Of a DNA stretch of 64,000 nucleotides, positions 36,123 through 47,717 are shown piece after piece. The stretch lies in contig JAEUBA010000026.1 of assembly GCA_018257865.1 (NCBI GenBank), positions 248,001 through 312,000 on the forward strand, read 5' to 3'. The notes under the pieces were generated by a model. The model was not told the origin of the DNA. It did not search any database and worked only from the letters and a program-made list of their open reading frames with translations. Position numbers and translations under genes: made by a program. Source of the DNA: Stereocaulon alpinum. Lineage: Eukaryota; Ascomycota; Lecanoromycetes; Lecanorales; Stereocaulaceae. How positions within the stretch are numbered: position 1 is the first letter of the stretch; each line of letters opens with the position of its first letter.

Positions 36123-37001
36123 ATTTTAAATAGCTTTAACGTATAGCGACGTTATAACGATAATAACCTATAAGTATATAAATAATAACTTTCCCCCTAA
36201 CTTTTCTCTCTTTATAACTCCTAATATAACTTATACGTTCCCTAATATTAGCGTACCTATATCGCAATTAATATTACTAATATAGTTGATAGTTCTTCTC
36301 GTTATAATAATATCTAAATATTCTCTTAAGATTATATATCGCTATCGCGTAATCAGCGTATATTATTAGCTACTAATATATTATTTACAGGTATAACTTA
36401 TATATATACTTAATATCGTACGTCGCTATCGCGTAACCGGCGCGTATTACTAGCTACTAATACTTATAGACTATATTATTAATATACCTTTACCCTATAG
36501 GACTTATTTCTATATAGGGAATAATAATTACGATCGTAGCGATACTCCTCCCTATTAATATTATAAGGATAGCTACTATAGGCTTAATTATTATTATAAG
36601 GTATATTATTCTAATAGCTCCGCTACGTCGCCTCCTAATATATCTAAATCCTAAAGCCGTTTTATCAGTCTATATAGCGATTAGTGCGGCGTTATTTTAC
36701 TAACGGCTAGACCTAATAAGTATAGCGTAAGAGGAAGAAGATTAGGAAGCAGATAACTTAGTAGCGAAAAGTATAGAGTTAAATAGTAGTAACTAGTAGG
36801 GTAGCCCCTATAATTATTACTAATCTATAGTAATAACTCGCAGCGGCTAATTAGCGTATTATAAAGCTAAAGTAAACTATCGCTAAATATATAGAAGAGA
36901 TTAAAAGCCTCTAGGAGTATATTAAGGCTCTTAAAGGGTAAGTTATATAGCTATACTTCAGCGTAGAAGTAGCGTTAGGTTTTTTTCTTTTTCTTTACTA
37001 A
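36123..37001 (+). pseudogene. Candidate opposite-strand accessory ORF of Gypsy-4, coiled-coil C-terminus
   Basis: Between the 3' LTR and the integrase, plus-strand frame 0 reads as a Gln-rich protein of about 290 residues. A 13-residue motif, SLSRNxRxLLATN, occurs twice (from about 36339 and 36423), spaced 28 codons. A basic stretch RKRKK.RK lies at about 36729. A C-terminal amphipathic segment (KLK.TIAKYIEEIKSL.EYIKALKG, about 36864-36938, dots marking stops) has regular heptad spacing. The frame ends at TAA 36999-37001. About 40 in-frame stops are needed, nearly all as former Gln or Trp, which is more than background. One minus-strand frame over the C-terminal part is also open. The coiled-coil pattern is the best argument. 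No family is recognised; no ATG is visible at the start. Confidence 0.4.
36338..36462 (+). repeat. 41-bp direct repeat in Gypsy-4
   Basis: Copies at 36338-36378 and 36422-36462 share TCGCTATCGCGTAA and TAGCTACTAATA, start to start 84 bp. The distance is a multiple of three, and the repeat encodes the duplicated SLSRN motif of the candidate ORF. Confidence 0.85.
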
Positions 37002-37249
37002 TACTAGGTAATTATACTTACGTGCGACGTCTTACTAATAATAAATAGTAATTTAGATAGTAATTAATATAGTCTTATCTCTACCTTATTAAGGTATAAG
37101 CAAGTAAGTATAAGAATTATAGAGGAGTACGCTTATAGTATAAGACTATTTACCTATAAGATTTATAATTATTATAACTTATATCGTCGCCGCTGCTTAC
37201 TCGCCGCCGTTAGTAGTATTTAAAGAACTAGAGACCGTATACGCTTATT

Positions 37250-40200
37250 AACCGTCTACTTATTAAAGGCTTAAGTTAAGTTACGGGTATCCTTAAGCTC
37301 TTCGTCTAGTAACTACTAGTTATATTCTTTACCCTAGCTAGTCTATTTAACCTTATACTAGATACCTTACTTATCTTAAACCTTATCTATAATTTCTTTA
37401 ACCTCCTATATCTTATTATTATTAATAAGTTTAGGGGCTTATATAAAGTTCGCTAACGTCTTATTACCGTCGCGAAGGTAGTATAGCTCTAATAATAAGA
37501 TATAAAAAGTATTATAGATTCTATAAGTTTATAGTAGTAGAAGGCGGTAAGCCTATACTCCTACTTTATTAGTAATCCTAAAAGGCCCTATAAATTTATA
37601 AGATAACTTTTTACTTAAGCGTTTTTACTTAAGATTCTTAGTTAATAGTATTACTAAATCTCCGACCTTATAGCTTTAAGGCTTATAATTCTTATTATAC
37701 TACTTAGCTTAAAACTCTCTAGCGCGCTATAGATATTCTATAGCTTCGTCTCTTAATACTTATAGTAATCTAATCCTCTTATTTATAGTAGGTATCCTCC
37801 CCTCTAAGGACTTATCCTTAAGTTCCTAACGAAGTTTAGGATAGTATCTATATATTAAGTAGAATAGTATTATTCTAATAGAGGAATAAAGACTATTTAT
37901 ATATACGAATTCTACTATTAGTAGCTATTTCGCCTAAGTAGTTTACTTATTATTAGTAAAGATATATAAGTAGTACTTTAGTACCTAATTCTAGCACTTC
38001 GTCTAATTATTAGTTTAAGGATAAAAAGCGGTACTTAGGCGGCGCTTAATCTTAGAGTAAAAGTAAATAGCCGACTAGAAGGCGCTAGTAAATACTAAAC
38101 CTCTATCGCTAATAATACTATTAGGTATACCGTAATAGTATACTACCTTAGTATAAAAAATATCCGCTAGCTTAGTAGCGTTAATTATAGTAGTAGTAGG
38201 TATATACCTTACTATCTTCGTAAATTAATTAATAATTACTAGAATAGCGTTATAAACTATATTCTTATATTTACTTAGGGGTAAACCTATAATAAAGTCT
38301 ATTAAGAGCTCCTTCTATAGCTTATTAGTAATAGGAAGTAAACTTAGTTCGCTATAGAGGTAATAGCGGGGAGCCTTAGTTCTTTAGTAAATATTATAAG
38401 TCTTAATATACTTATTAACTTACTTAGAACTCCTATATTAAAAGTATTTATAGGTAAGTAACTTATATATCTTCTTAGCGCTAAAGTACCCTACTAGGGG
38501 ATTATTATAGTATTTACTAATAAGTTCTTCCCTTAAGGCTTTATCTCTAAGGATATATAGGTAGTTATTATTTCTTAATAAGCCTTCTAAGTCTAAAGTC
38601 TATACCTTACTTTAGAGATAGCGCTACGATAGCGAACCCTCCTTTATAGAAAAGGATTTAGCCTAATTATTAGTAGCCTATAAGTCTTAAATTAAAGTCT
38701 TAATTAAATATTAAGGATCCTTATAGGCTAATTCTATAATACCTCTTATATCCTTTTAGGGGATAATAACTTAGAGGCCTATAATTTAAAAAGCCGGCGA
38801 TATCGCTATAATAATTCCTTTACCTTCCTTATCTCTACCCTAAAGCGCGAGTTTATTCTATAATATTAGTAATAACTTAGTATTTAGTAGGGAACTTCCT
38901 TTATAATTAGGGTATTATAATAGCGGATCCGTAGGATTCGTTTTTCTAGTATAATAAGTAATTTCGAAATTAAAAGTAGCGAGCTTTAGCGCCTACCTAG
39001 CTTACTAGAAATTTAACTACTTCTACTTTATAAAGCCCTTAAGATTATTATAATTAGTAAGAATCTTAATAGTAAATAGGCTATCTTCTAGGTAGTACCG
39101 CTACTATTTTATTACCGCTACTATAGCGAGTAATTCTTAGTTATAAACCTTATAGTTTTACTCCGTAGGAATTATCTTCTAAGACTAAAAGGTAATTAGG
39201 TACTAGTAGCTATTATTATCCGGCTGCGTAAGTACTACTATAATAGTAAAGTTAGAGGCGTTAGTTTCTATATATAACTTTACTTCTAAGTTAAAGTAGC
39301 GTAGAAACGGCGTACTAGAAAAGATATCCTAAAGCTTTTAAAAAGTACCTTTAGTATTATTATTCTACTAAAGTTAACCTACCTTTTTCCTATCTTTACT
39401 ACCTTTAAGTAAGTTAGTTAGAGGCGTAGCTATAGTAGTATAGTTATAAATAAACCGCTAGTAGAAATTTATAAAGCCTAAAAAGACTTATATATCTTAA
39501 AAGGTCTCTAGCCTAAGCTATTCCCTAATTATCGCTATACGTTCCTAATCTATTACTACGCTATTAGTAGATATAATAAATCTAAGAAATTTAACCCGTT
39601 TAGTACTAAACTAATACTTCTTTAGGTTAGCGAAAAGCGAGAACTAACGTAATTATTTTAGTACTTACTAAATATACCGCTAGTAGTCCGCTAGGTTCGC
39701 GCTATAAATTAAGATATTATTAAGATAGATAATATATAAAATATTAATAAGCCCTATAAGAGCCTTATTAATATACGCTTAAAACGTCGCTAAGGCGTTA
39801 GCGAGCCTAAAAGGTATAACTAAGTATTTAAAGTAGCTATAGTAGGTATAGAACGCAGTCTTCTACTTATTACCTTCTTTAATTTAGATCCTATAATAGG
39901 TATCCTTTAAGTCTAACTTAGTAAACTTTTTAGCTCTATATAAGCAGTCTAATATCTTAGTAATTAGAGGTAATAGGTATCGATTTTTAATAGTTACCGT
40001 ATTTAACCCCTAATAATTAATATAAAGACGCAGCCTACTATCTTTTTTTAGTACGAAGAGGATAGGTGCTCCGGCTAAAGAAACTAAATAGCGTATCTAG
40101 CCTTTTATAAGCGTATTATTAAGATAGCGCCGCAGCTCCGCTAGCTTAGATTAAGATAAATTATAAAGAGGCCTATAAGGCGGCTCCTTACTATCCTTAA

Positions 40201-40313
40201 TATTAATAGCGTAGTTACCTTCCTTTAATAAGGGTAAGGTTCCTACTTTCTTATTTAAGAAGATATTAGAGAACTCTAGTAGTTCCTTTAGAATCTATTC
40301 TAAGCTTCCTTTA
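37250..40313 (-). pseudogene. Gypsy-4 pol remnant: reverse transcriptase to chromodomain
   Basis: Read right to left. The reverse transcriptase starts at the Gypsy-5 site (40313) and shows PPYRPLYNLS, GAPILFVLKKDSRLRLYINY and NRYLLPLI blocks. The YLDD box reads YLNNILIYS at about 39703-39735. RNase H is at about 39400-38900. The integrase core has DSIVSDRG..VFTSAF at about 38075-38130. The C-terminal chromodomain-like segment is at about 37430-37290 (YKVK.T and EELKDTRNL). Gypsy-5 removes the N-terminal edge of the reverse transcriptase from this piece. No frameshift is obvious within the reverse transcriptase. Confidence 0.88.
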
Positions 40314-40443
40314 TATTAGGATTATAAGCGTAGTAAAAGATATTCATTTAGTTATACTATAGAATTCTGCTAAGTATAAATTAGTAGCCCTAACCCTAAG
40401 GGTTCTAAGCGAATAGGGCAAGTAAAGTAAGTAATCCGTAATA
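40314..40443 (-). repeat. Gypsy-5 3' LTR
   Basis: 130 bp, TATTAGGATTATAAGCG...CCGTAATA on the plus strand. It contains CCCTAACCCTAAGGG (40388-40402), which is telomere-like by chance or as a palindrome. Confidence 0.94.
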
Positions 40444-40740
40444 ATATCCCCCTAATAAGAAATAGTCCTATTGCCCTTAATAGTCTTATATTAAGCGCTA
40501 CGCTGTAGAAGGATATTATAGAAGGATATCGTAAGTAGAGATACCTAATATAAGCAGAGCTATAGAAGGATATTTAAAGTAGGCGGTAGAAGGATATTAT
40601 AAGTAGAGCTGCAGAAGGATATTATAAGTAACTTAGTAAGTAAGATTAACTAATAATAGCCTTCTTAGGACGTCTACGTCCTCTCTTTAGCGGTAGCGAG
40701 GGTAAGTCTAATTATTATTAGCAGCCTTTACGTCTAAGAC
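40444..40740 (-). other. Gypsy-5 polypurine tract and 3' UTR
   Basis: ATATCCCCCTAAT beside the LTR is ATTAGGGGGATAT on the element strand, the polypurine tract. The rest holds short repeats of AGAAGGATATTATA/AAGTAGAGC (about 40505-40630), at least four copies, without a recognisable gene. Confidence 0.6.
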
Positions 40741-43700
40741 GTATTATATAGTAATCTTCGTATTCGGCGATAAGGCGCTTTACCTTTTAGAGGTTATTAA
40801 TATTATACCAGCGGTTCTAATAGTAGGAGTAGCCCTTCTACTTTATAAGGTATTATAGCTTTCTTCTAGCTATTCTCTTCCTTAAAAGGCGTTTAATTTT
40901 ATATTTAGGCGCCTCCTTACTAATAGCGGAGATAGGTAGCGGATTAGATAGCTAAGGATAATAAAAAGGATCCTCCTCTAAAGGTAAGGGTTTAAGATAG
41001 GCTATTAATATAATAGGATAAATTCGTATCGTCGGCGGTAAGTTAAGCTTATATATAAGGGGACTAATAGCCCTCTTAATAGTAAATAGTCCTACCCTCT
41101 AATAAGATAGCTTATAGTTATCTAGGCCTAAAATCTTATACCCCCTATATAGCTGAAGGTATACCTAAGAGCCCTTCTTTAGTATAATAGGTTTATAAGT
41201 ACTATTATACCTTACTTTAGTAGTAGCGTTAGTAAAGGCTATAGCCTCCTCTACTTCCTTTTAACGGATACTCCGGAGGCGGCGAAGATCCTTAATAGGC
41301 AGGTCGGTAAGTATATTTAAGGAGTTATATACCTTAAAGCTATATATAAGTTCGTTAGGAGCCTACCCTATTATAGTATTAGCCGAATTATTTAAACTAC
41401 CTTAAATAAACGGTAAGAATTCAGTCTAGTTAGCGTTAGGATAGGAAGTTAAGAGGTAGCGTAGCGCGATTTCTACTATCTAATTAGTACGTTCTAACTA
41501 ACCGTCTATCTATAGATAGTAGGCGGTTAATATAAGTAAAGAAGTCCCTAACTTCTTAAATATAAACCTCTAGAAAGATAATATAAATTTAGGATCCTTA
41601 TCCGAAATTATTATAACTAGAATACCCTAGTTATACCTAATTAGCGCTGTTATAATAGTATATACCTATTCTTTCGCTCCCTACTTTTCCTATCCGGGGA
41701 GTAGCAGTACCCTCTTCGTACTCTTATATATAATTATAAGAAGATAGTTAAAGCTCCCTACTATATAAGCCGTAGGTATTAATACTAGGATAAAATCTAT
41801 AGCAATAGTATAGAATAGCGTTATAGAATAAGGTATTAGTATAAGGGCGCCGTATAGCGGGTATCGCTTTATTTAATTCAGCTAGTATTCTAGATAATAA
41901 CGGATATACTATTTTAGCGAATTACTTAGTCTCCGAATATATAGAGAACTAGTAATTCGCTTATATAACCTATAAAAACCGCTATATATATACTTATTAT
42001 ACGCTATATTAAAGACTTCTTTATATATAGACCTAGGAATATATACGCGTTAGGTGCCGTCTGCGCTATAGAAGTAGATAAGGCTATTATTATAGCTAAA
42101 TCTAGTACCTCCGTCTTTAACTTTAGTTAGTAGTGCTAACCCTAGGGTTAAAATCGTAGTAGCTTTCTTACCCTCTAAAGAACTTATATCTCTAAGCTTA
42201 GGATCGACTACCTTAAGTATTTATTACTATTACGACTCCTTAGTATAGCCGTCTATTATTTTTTAGCGGAATTCCTCTAATATTTTAACTAAGGTAGCCG
42301 AATAAGCAGCTAGTTAATCTATTATAAGGTTATTAAGAATATTAGTACTCTCGACTATTATAATACTAAAAAGATAACTTAGGGCGTTAGGTACTAAGTA
42401 GATCTTACTAGGGCAGTAGTGTATATTAAGACTAAATTACGATAAGTATTAGGAGGCCCTAATAAGCCGTAAATTTAGCTTATCTATACTTAATAACGTT
42501 AATATTATCTACTACGTAATCTCTATAGCAGCGGTATAGTTAGTAAAGATAATAGTAGTATATACCCTAGCTCCTAATTTAATAAGATATTATATCTTCT
42601 AAACTAGCTAGACGATACCTATAACCTTAAGCTTAGTAGGCTAGTAGTTCTATTCCGCTATAGAAAGTAATTTACTAAGGAATATAATAGGTTAAATATA
42701 CTACTACGGAAACTCTATAGCCTTTCCTTCTTTTATTACGCTAGCTATATTAGGATCTCCTTTAATATAGTATATAATAGTACTAATTCTATACTCTTTA
42801 GAAGTATTAATATCTAAAAATAATAGACGTTTAGGGTTAAAATAGTATAGGAAGGTAGGATTATAGAACCTTTCTTAAATAAGCTTAAATAACTTAAGTT
42901 TAATATTAGTAGGTAACTTAATTTCCTTCTAAACGAACGATTTACGGGTATAACCGGCTTTTAGTAATCCTTTTAGTATATTCGTTTTTAACGCCTATAA
43001 TAGCGCTATAATCTAGGCGTAGTAGGGTATATATATCTAAAGCTATCCTATAAGACTAAGATACCGCTCTAGCTTACTAAGATTTCGTAGGAATTATAGC
43101 CTATATAAGGCCTTAATCTTCTCTTCTTCTATAGTAAGTCCTAAGCTATTAACCCGCTAGCTAAGTAGGGTAATAGAAGGATAGCTAATAAAGGCCTTTA
43201 AAGGCTTCAGCCGTATTCTAAGAGCTTAAAATTTATTAAATATAGCTCTTAGATACTAAAGGTACTCCTCTAAGGTAGTAGAGTAGACTACTACGTTATT
43301 AATATAGGTACGGTAGTACTAACGGAAGTTTCGAAGTAATAGATCTATTCGCCTTTATATATATAGAGGCGAGTTATAAAAACTTAGTATAATAATATTA
43401 AATAATTCCTAACCTCTATACGTAATAATAGTAAACTTATATTAATCCTCTTCGGCTATAAGCTACTAAAAGAAAAAACTGGTATAGTTAATTACGGAGA
43501 TATATTAACAGCCCTATACTACTAAGATAATATCTATCTATAGAGGTAATAAGTAGGAATCCTTTACTACGATAGTATTAAGGCCTCTAATATTAATAAC
43601 TACTCTACCCTTTTATTAGGTAGTTCCGTCGATATATACTATTCGCTATATAACGAATACTAGGAAACCGAACGGAGTTAGCTGAGTAGTCTAGTTAATT

Positions 43701-46700
43701 CGACCTTATTTATATAACTTATCGAATTCTTTATTAATAAAGTCTCGATCCTTCTAGTTAAGTAGATAGACTTTTATTATTAGCTTAGTAGACTACTATC
43801 TATTAACTAAGGGGATTCGTAATTACTCCTCTAGTAGGATATTAATTATACTAATAGCTTTAGACTAAACTTCCGGAAAGTTATTATATACCCTAAAGAG
43901 TACTGATACTTTAGGAGATCCTTCTAGACTATAGATAGTAACGCTATTAGGAAGACGAACTATTTTAGCTATACTAGCCACCTTAACTACTATATTAGGC
44001 TACTAGCTAGTAAGCTCGTAGTCCTCCGCGTTAGTAGCGTAGTAACCTTCCTCTTTAAGCTTAGTTACTAGTCCTAGGCGAGTATACTAGGGTATAATAA
44101 TAGGAGTATTACTATTATTTCGTACTTAGATAAAGGATATATTAGAGTCGACTATATAGGCGTAGATAGCTCCTACTTAGCGGAGACTACTTATATTACT
44201 ATTATACTTAGGTTAGAAACTAAAGTCTCTTCCTACTAGCAGTACGCCTATAACCTTAATAGGTACTTATATAAGGGCGTATAGTTAAATCATTACTTTT
44301 CCGCGAGACCGAATAGGCCGCCGAACCTTACTATTTAGCTTTAGAGTAACCGAAATAGGTACTATAATACCCTTATAACTTCTAATTATTAGAAGCTTAG
44401 TATCAATATTAGTACTTATCCTTTTAGGTCTAATAATATTAATACCTATAAGGACCTTAGCCTTAAGTTTATCTATAATATAAACCTCGCGAGTAATTAT
44501 AGTAGTTACCGCCTTTCTAAAGACGGTCTTACTAAGGATATAGAAGTCTAGTATAGTAAAGGTATTATACTAATATATAGTATCTCCTACGCTGCGTACG
44601 TTAATCGAGTTAGTAAGTATTTAAACCTTAGTATCCGGATATTATTCCTTAAGGAATGCCCTGTTAATTAGGGATATAGTATATCTAGTATTATAATAGA
44701 CGACCGAGACTAGGCTATTCTATACTATCTATAGAGATAGTTCTATATAATACTAATTACGAAACCCGTAGCTAGGGTTAACCTCTGCTGGTATAGTAGA
44801 CCGAACGATATCAGCAGAGGCTTTAGCTAGGAAGGAATTAGTAGGGTTCTCTAAAAGCTTCTATAGGTTATAATACTTATATATATACCTATATAGCTTA
44901 TTATTAGAAGGGTAGACTTATTTATAACATTAATAGGTATATTCTACCGCAGGTATAATATAATTAATATTAGTAGTAGTTCCTTTATAGCTACTATTCT
45001 CCTACCCTTTAGCGGTAATATTATTATAGTTATTATACTAATCCTCCGTAAAAGTGTCCTATAGCTCTTCTTCTTCGTTAGTAACGTAGGTACCTTAAGC
45101 CTTATAATAGAATAGCCGGCTTCTATTCTGCTAGCCTTATACGTTTCTTTATCCGTAGCCTTATATATACCCTTAACCGTAGCTACGACGGTTAGTAGGC
45201 CCTACGGGCTGATTTAGCTAGTTATTAGGCCCTTACCTAGTATTACTAGCCGTAATTTATAACAGCTGTCGTAGCGGTACCTGCGGTATTAGCTGTAGGG
45301 CGTTTACTATATATAGATTTTTCTGCTGCTAATTGCTATAAGTATATAGTTACTGTAGGGAGTACGGCTGGAACTGCCTAGGAGTAGCCCTATAACCGGA
45401 AGAGAATTAGCCTAATTAGCTAGTATACTAATAGAATAGAAGGCGACGATTATTATTACTTAGTTACTAACGTTATAGTTAATTCGTAGACGCTTAAGCC
45501 GTTTCTAGCCTATAAGCGTATTTATTATACTATACTTCTTTTATATCTTCTAGTTTATTAATAAAGTCTGTTATTATTATTCTATCTAAGGGCTACTGTA
45601 TATATCCTTATAAGTTAGGATATATCTTATTCTATATAAAGGTAAGCTAAGCGGAAGTAGTAGAGATACTAGCGTCCTTTACGTTATAGACTATAGCACT
45701 AACGAACTATACTATCTTATAGCCTTATTTAGTATTATTAATTATATAGTAGTTATCCTCTAAGGCCTTAAGTACGCTTAACTAGGTATACTTAAAGCGA
45801 TAGAATAAGAAGCGTTCCTAACGTTCTAATCTATATCCTTTTTATATATATTTGCGTTTAACTTTAGAGAGCGTACCTATCTACTAGTCCTAAGTACTAC
45901 TACGTAAGTATTTATTAAGATTCCGGTAGACTAATCTAAGCGTCTTTATACTAGTAACGTCCTTAAAGGTATTAATAAATAGGTTTATATTCTAATAGAA
46001 TGTCTTATTACTAATATTAGTAATATCTCTAGCTGGAGTACTACTAGATACCTTAAGATATAGATTAAAATATCTAATCTCCTCCGGCTAGAAATAATTA
46101 TCCTCACCCCTATTTTTAGGGCGACTAGCCCCTTTTAATTTATTAGAATTATATAGGGACCTAGAGTCCCTTCTATAGTCTTCCCGTCTTTATAAACGAC
46201 TCCTTTAGTATAGGTCTAGTTTATTACTAAGGTTATTATTATAGTATTATTAAGGCTGCGAGCGCGATTTAGGATAATCCGCTAAAGTATATTAAGACCG
46301 AATATAATTACTAGAATTTCGGTAATAGTATTCCTAACTAGGCGACTTATAGCAGGAACGACCTTAATTATTATAAGGAGCCTCCGCCTAATCTAGCCTC
46401 CTTTATATAGAGGACTAACTATTTTTATCTATAATAACTCTAAATACTAATCGAATTACTTTAAGCTAGCGGGGAGTAAAAGGGACTTCTTTATTATTAC
46501 CTAAAGTAGGCTAACTATTATTAGCTATTAGTAGATCCTAAGGTATAGACTTAGTAGATCTATAAGGCTATACCTACTAAGGGCTGAGAATACTCTTAGG
46601 GAACTCGCTAGGGATAGACTGCTAACGCTAATAACAGTTATAATAAGCTATTAGAGTACTAATAATATTTTTATCTAACTCTTCTTCTAGCTACTGCTAC

Positions 46701-47500
46701 TAGACGACGTTATCGTTAAGCTAAGATACCTCTTTAATAAATCTTTTAATAGCTGTAGTAATAAGTATACGGTTAAGAACCTAGCTACTAGGGTAACCTA
46801 TACTAGTAGGGGTCTTACTATAGGTGCGGGTATAACGATCTTAACTTAGGTCTAAACTAATTAGCGAAGGAGGGCGGTAGTCTTCTAGCTAAGCGTAGAG
46901 AGCTACTATACTAGTAGTAAGGATAATAGATTCCTCTAAAAGATACCGCTTAAAGGGGGACTTAGTTTAATTAAAATAATTAATCTAGTATCCTAATAGG
47001 ACGCTATAAAGTAATAGATTAGGAATAATTTACTAATCTAAATTAAGGCTAACTAAAGAGATTCCGTTAGGAGAGGGCGTTAGGATAAAGGTACTATATC
47101 GACAGCTTTTAAGCACGTTAAAACGTAGGGTTACCGCCGCTTAGAAGGTAGTATTACTAAAGGAAGGGATTATAATAAAGTAGATCTCTTCTACTAAAGT
47201 AGGAGGTAACTTCCCTTAGTAGGGTAGGCTTAGGGCGGAAGGTACGCTATACCCTAGTCCTTCTAACTTCGCTTATACTAGTAAGTAGGTAGGGTAAGGC
47301 GACTTATTAATAATAGTATAGGTATTCCTAGCTCTTATCTTATCTTTCTTTAATCCTTAAAGACTGCGGGAGGTTATTGAGCTAGTAATAGCTCGTAATA
47401 GTTCGTAGGTATTCGTTACTACAGAGTAAATAGCAGCGGAGTAAGTAGTAGCGGAAGTATTAAAATAGCTATATAGCGAGAACGAACGATTATTAGTATT
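40740..47500 (-). pseudogene. Gypsy-5 gag-pol remnant
   Basis: Read right to left. A possible CCHC knuckle of gag lies at about 46380-46320. Reverse transcriptase is around 44000-43200 with the YVDD box read as YINNVVVY at about 43288-43312. The integrase core has SDKDPKF at about 41586-41610 and a YLSIDG.LERTN stretch at about 41490-41530. A C-terminal chromodomain-like segment lies at about 40900-40760 (LRKRIARRKL.YLIK.KGY then NRWYNINNL). Gag and protease limits are not resolved. Stops are of Gln/Trp type. Confidence 0.83.
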
Positions 47501-47566
47501 AATAGGGTATTCCCTCTATCTAGTAAGCTATTTAATAATAGCTTATAGTATATATAGTATAGTATA

Positions 47567-47582
47567 GCCCGTTACTACTAAA
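47567..47582 (-). promoter_or_regulatory. Gypsy-5 putative primer binding site
   Basis: Element strand reads TTTAGTAGTAACGGGC next to the 5' LTR. TAGTAGTAACGGG is shared with Gypsy-3. Confidence 0.45.
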
Positions 47583-47712
47583 TATTAGGATTATAAGCGT
47601 GGTGAAAGATATTTATTTAGTTATACTATAGAATTCTGCTAAGTACAAATTGGTAGCCCTAACCCTAAGGGTTCTAAGCGAGTAGGGCAAGTAAAGCAAG
47701 TAATCCGTAATA
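47583..47712 (-). repeat. Gypsy-5 5' LTR
   Basis: 130 bp, partner of 40314-40443. It retains more G and C than its partner (GTGGTGAAAG versus GTAGTAAAAG). Confidence 0.94.
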
Positions 47713-47717
47713 CTTTA

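Larger units (their letters stand above)
40314..47712 (-). mobile_element. Gypsy-5, complete Ty3/Gypsy element, innermost in the nest
   Basis: LTRs of 130 bp (40314-40443, 47583-47712) and TSD CTTTA at 40309-40313 and 47713-47717. Total length 7399 bp. The five-level nest makes it the youngest insertion in its branch. Even so it carries dense RIP, so RIP continued after it arrived. The seven LTR differences I count are all transitions. Confidence 0.95.

Noticed and set aside
40388..40402. Telomere-like CCCTAACCCTAA
   Set aside because: Only two units, followed by GGG, and present in both Gypsy-5 LTRs, so it belongs to the LTR.
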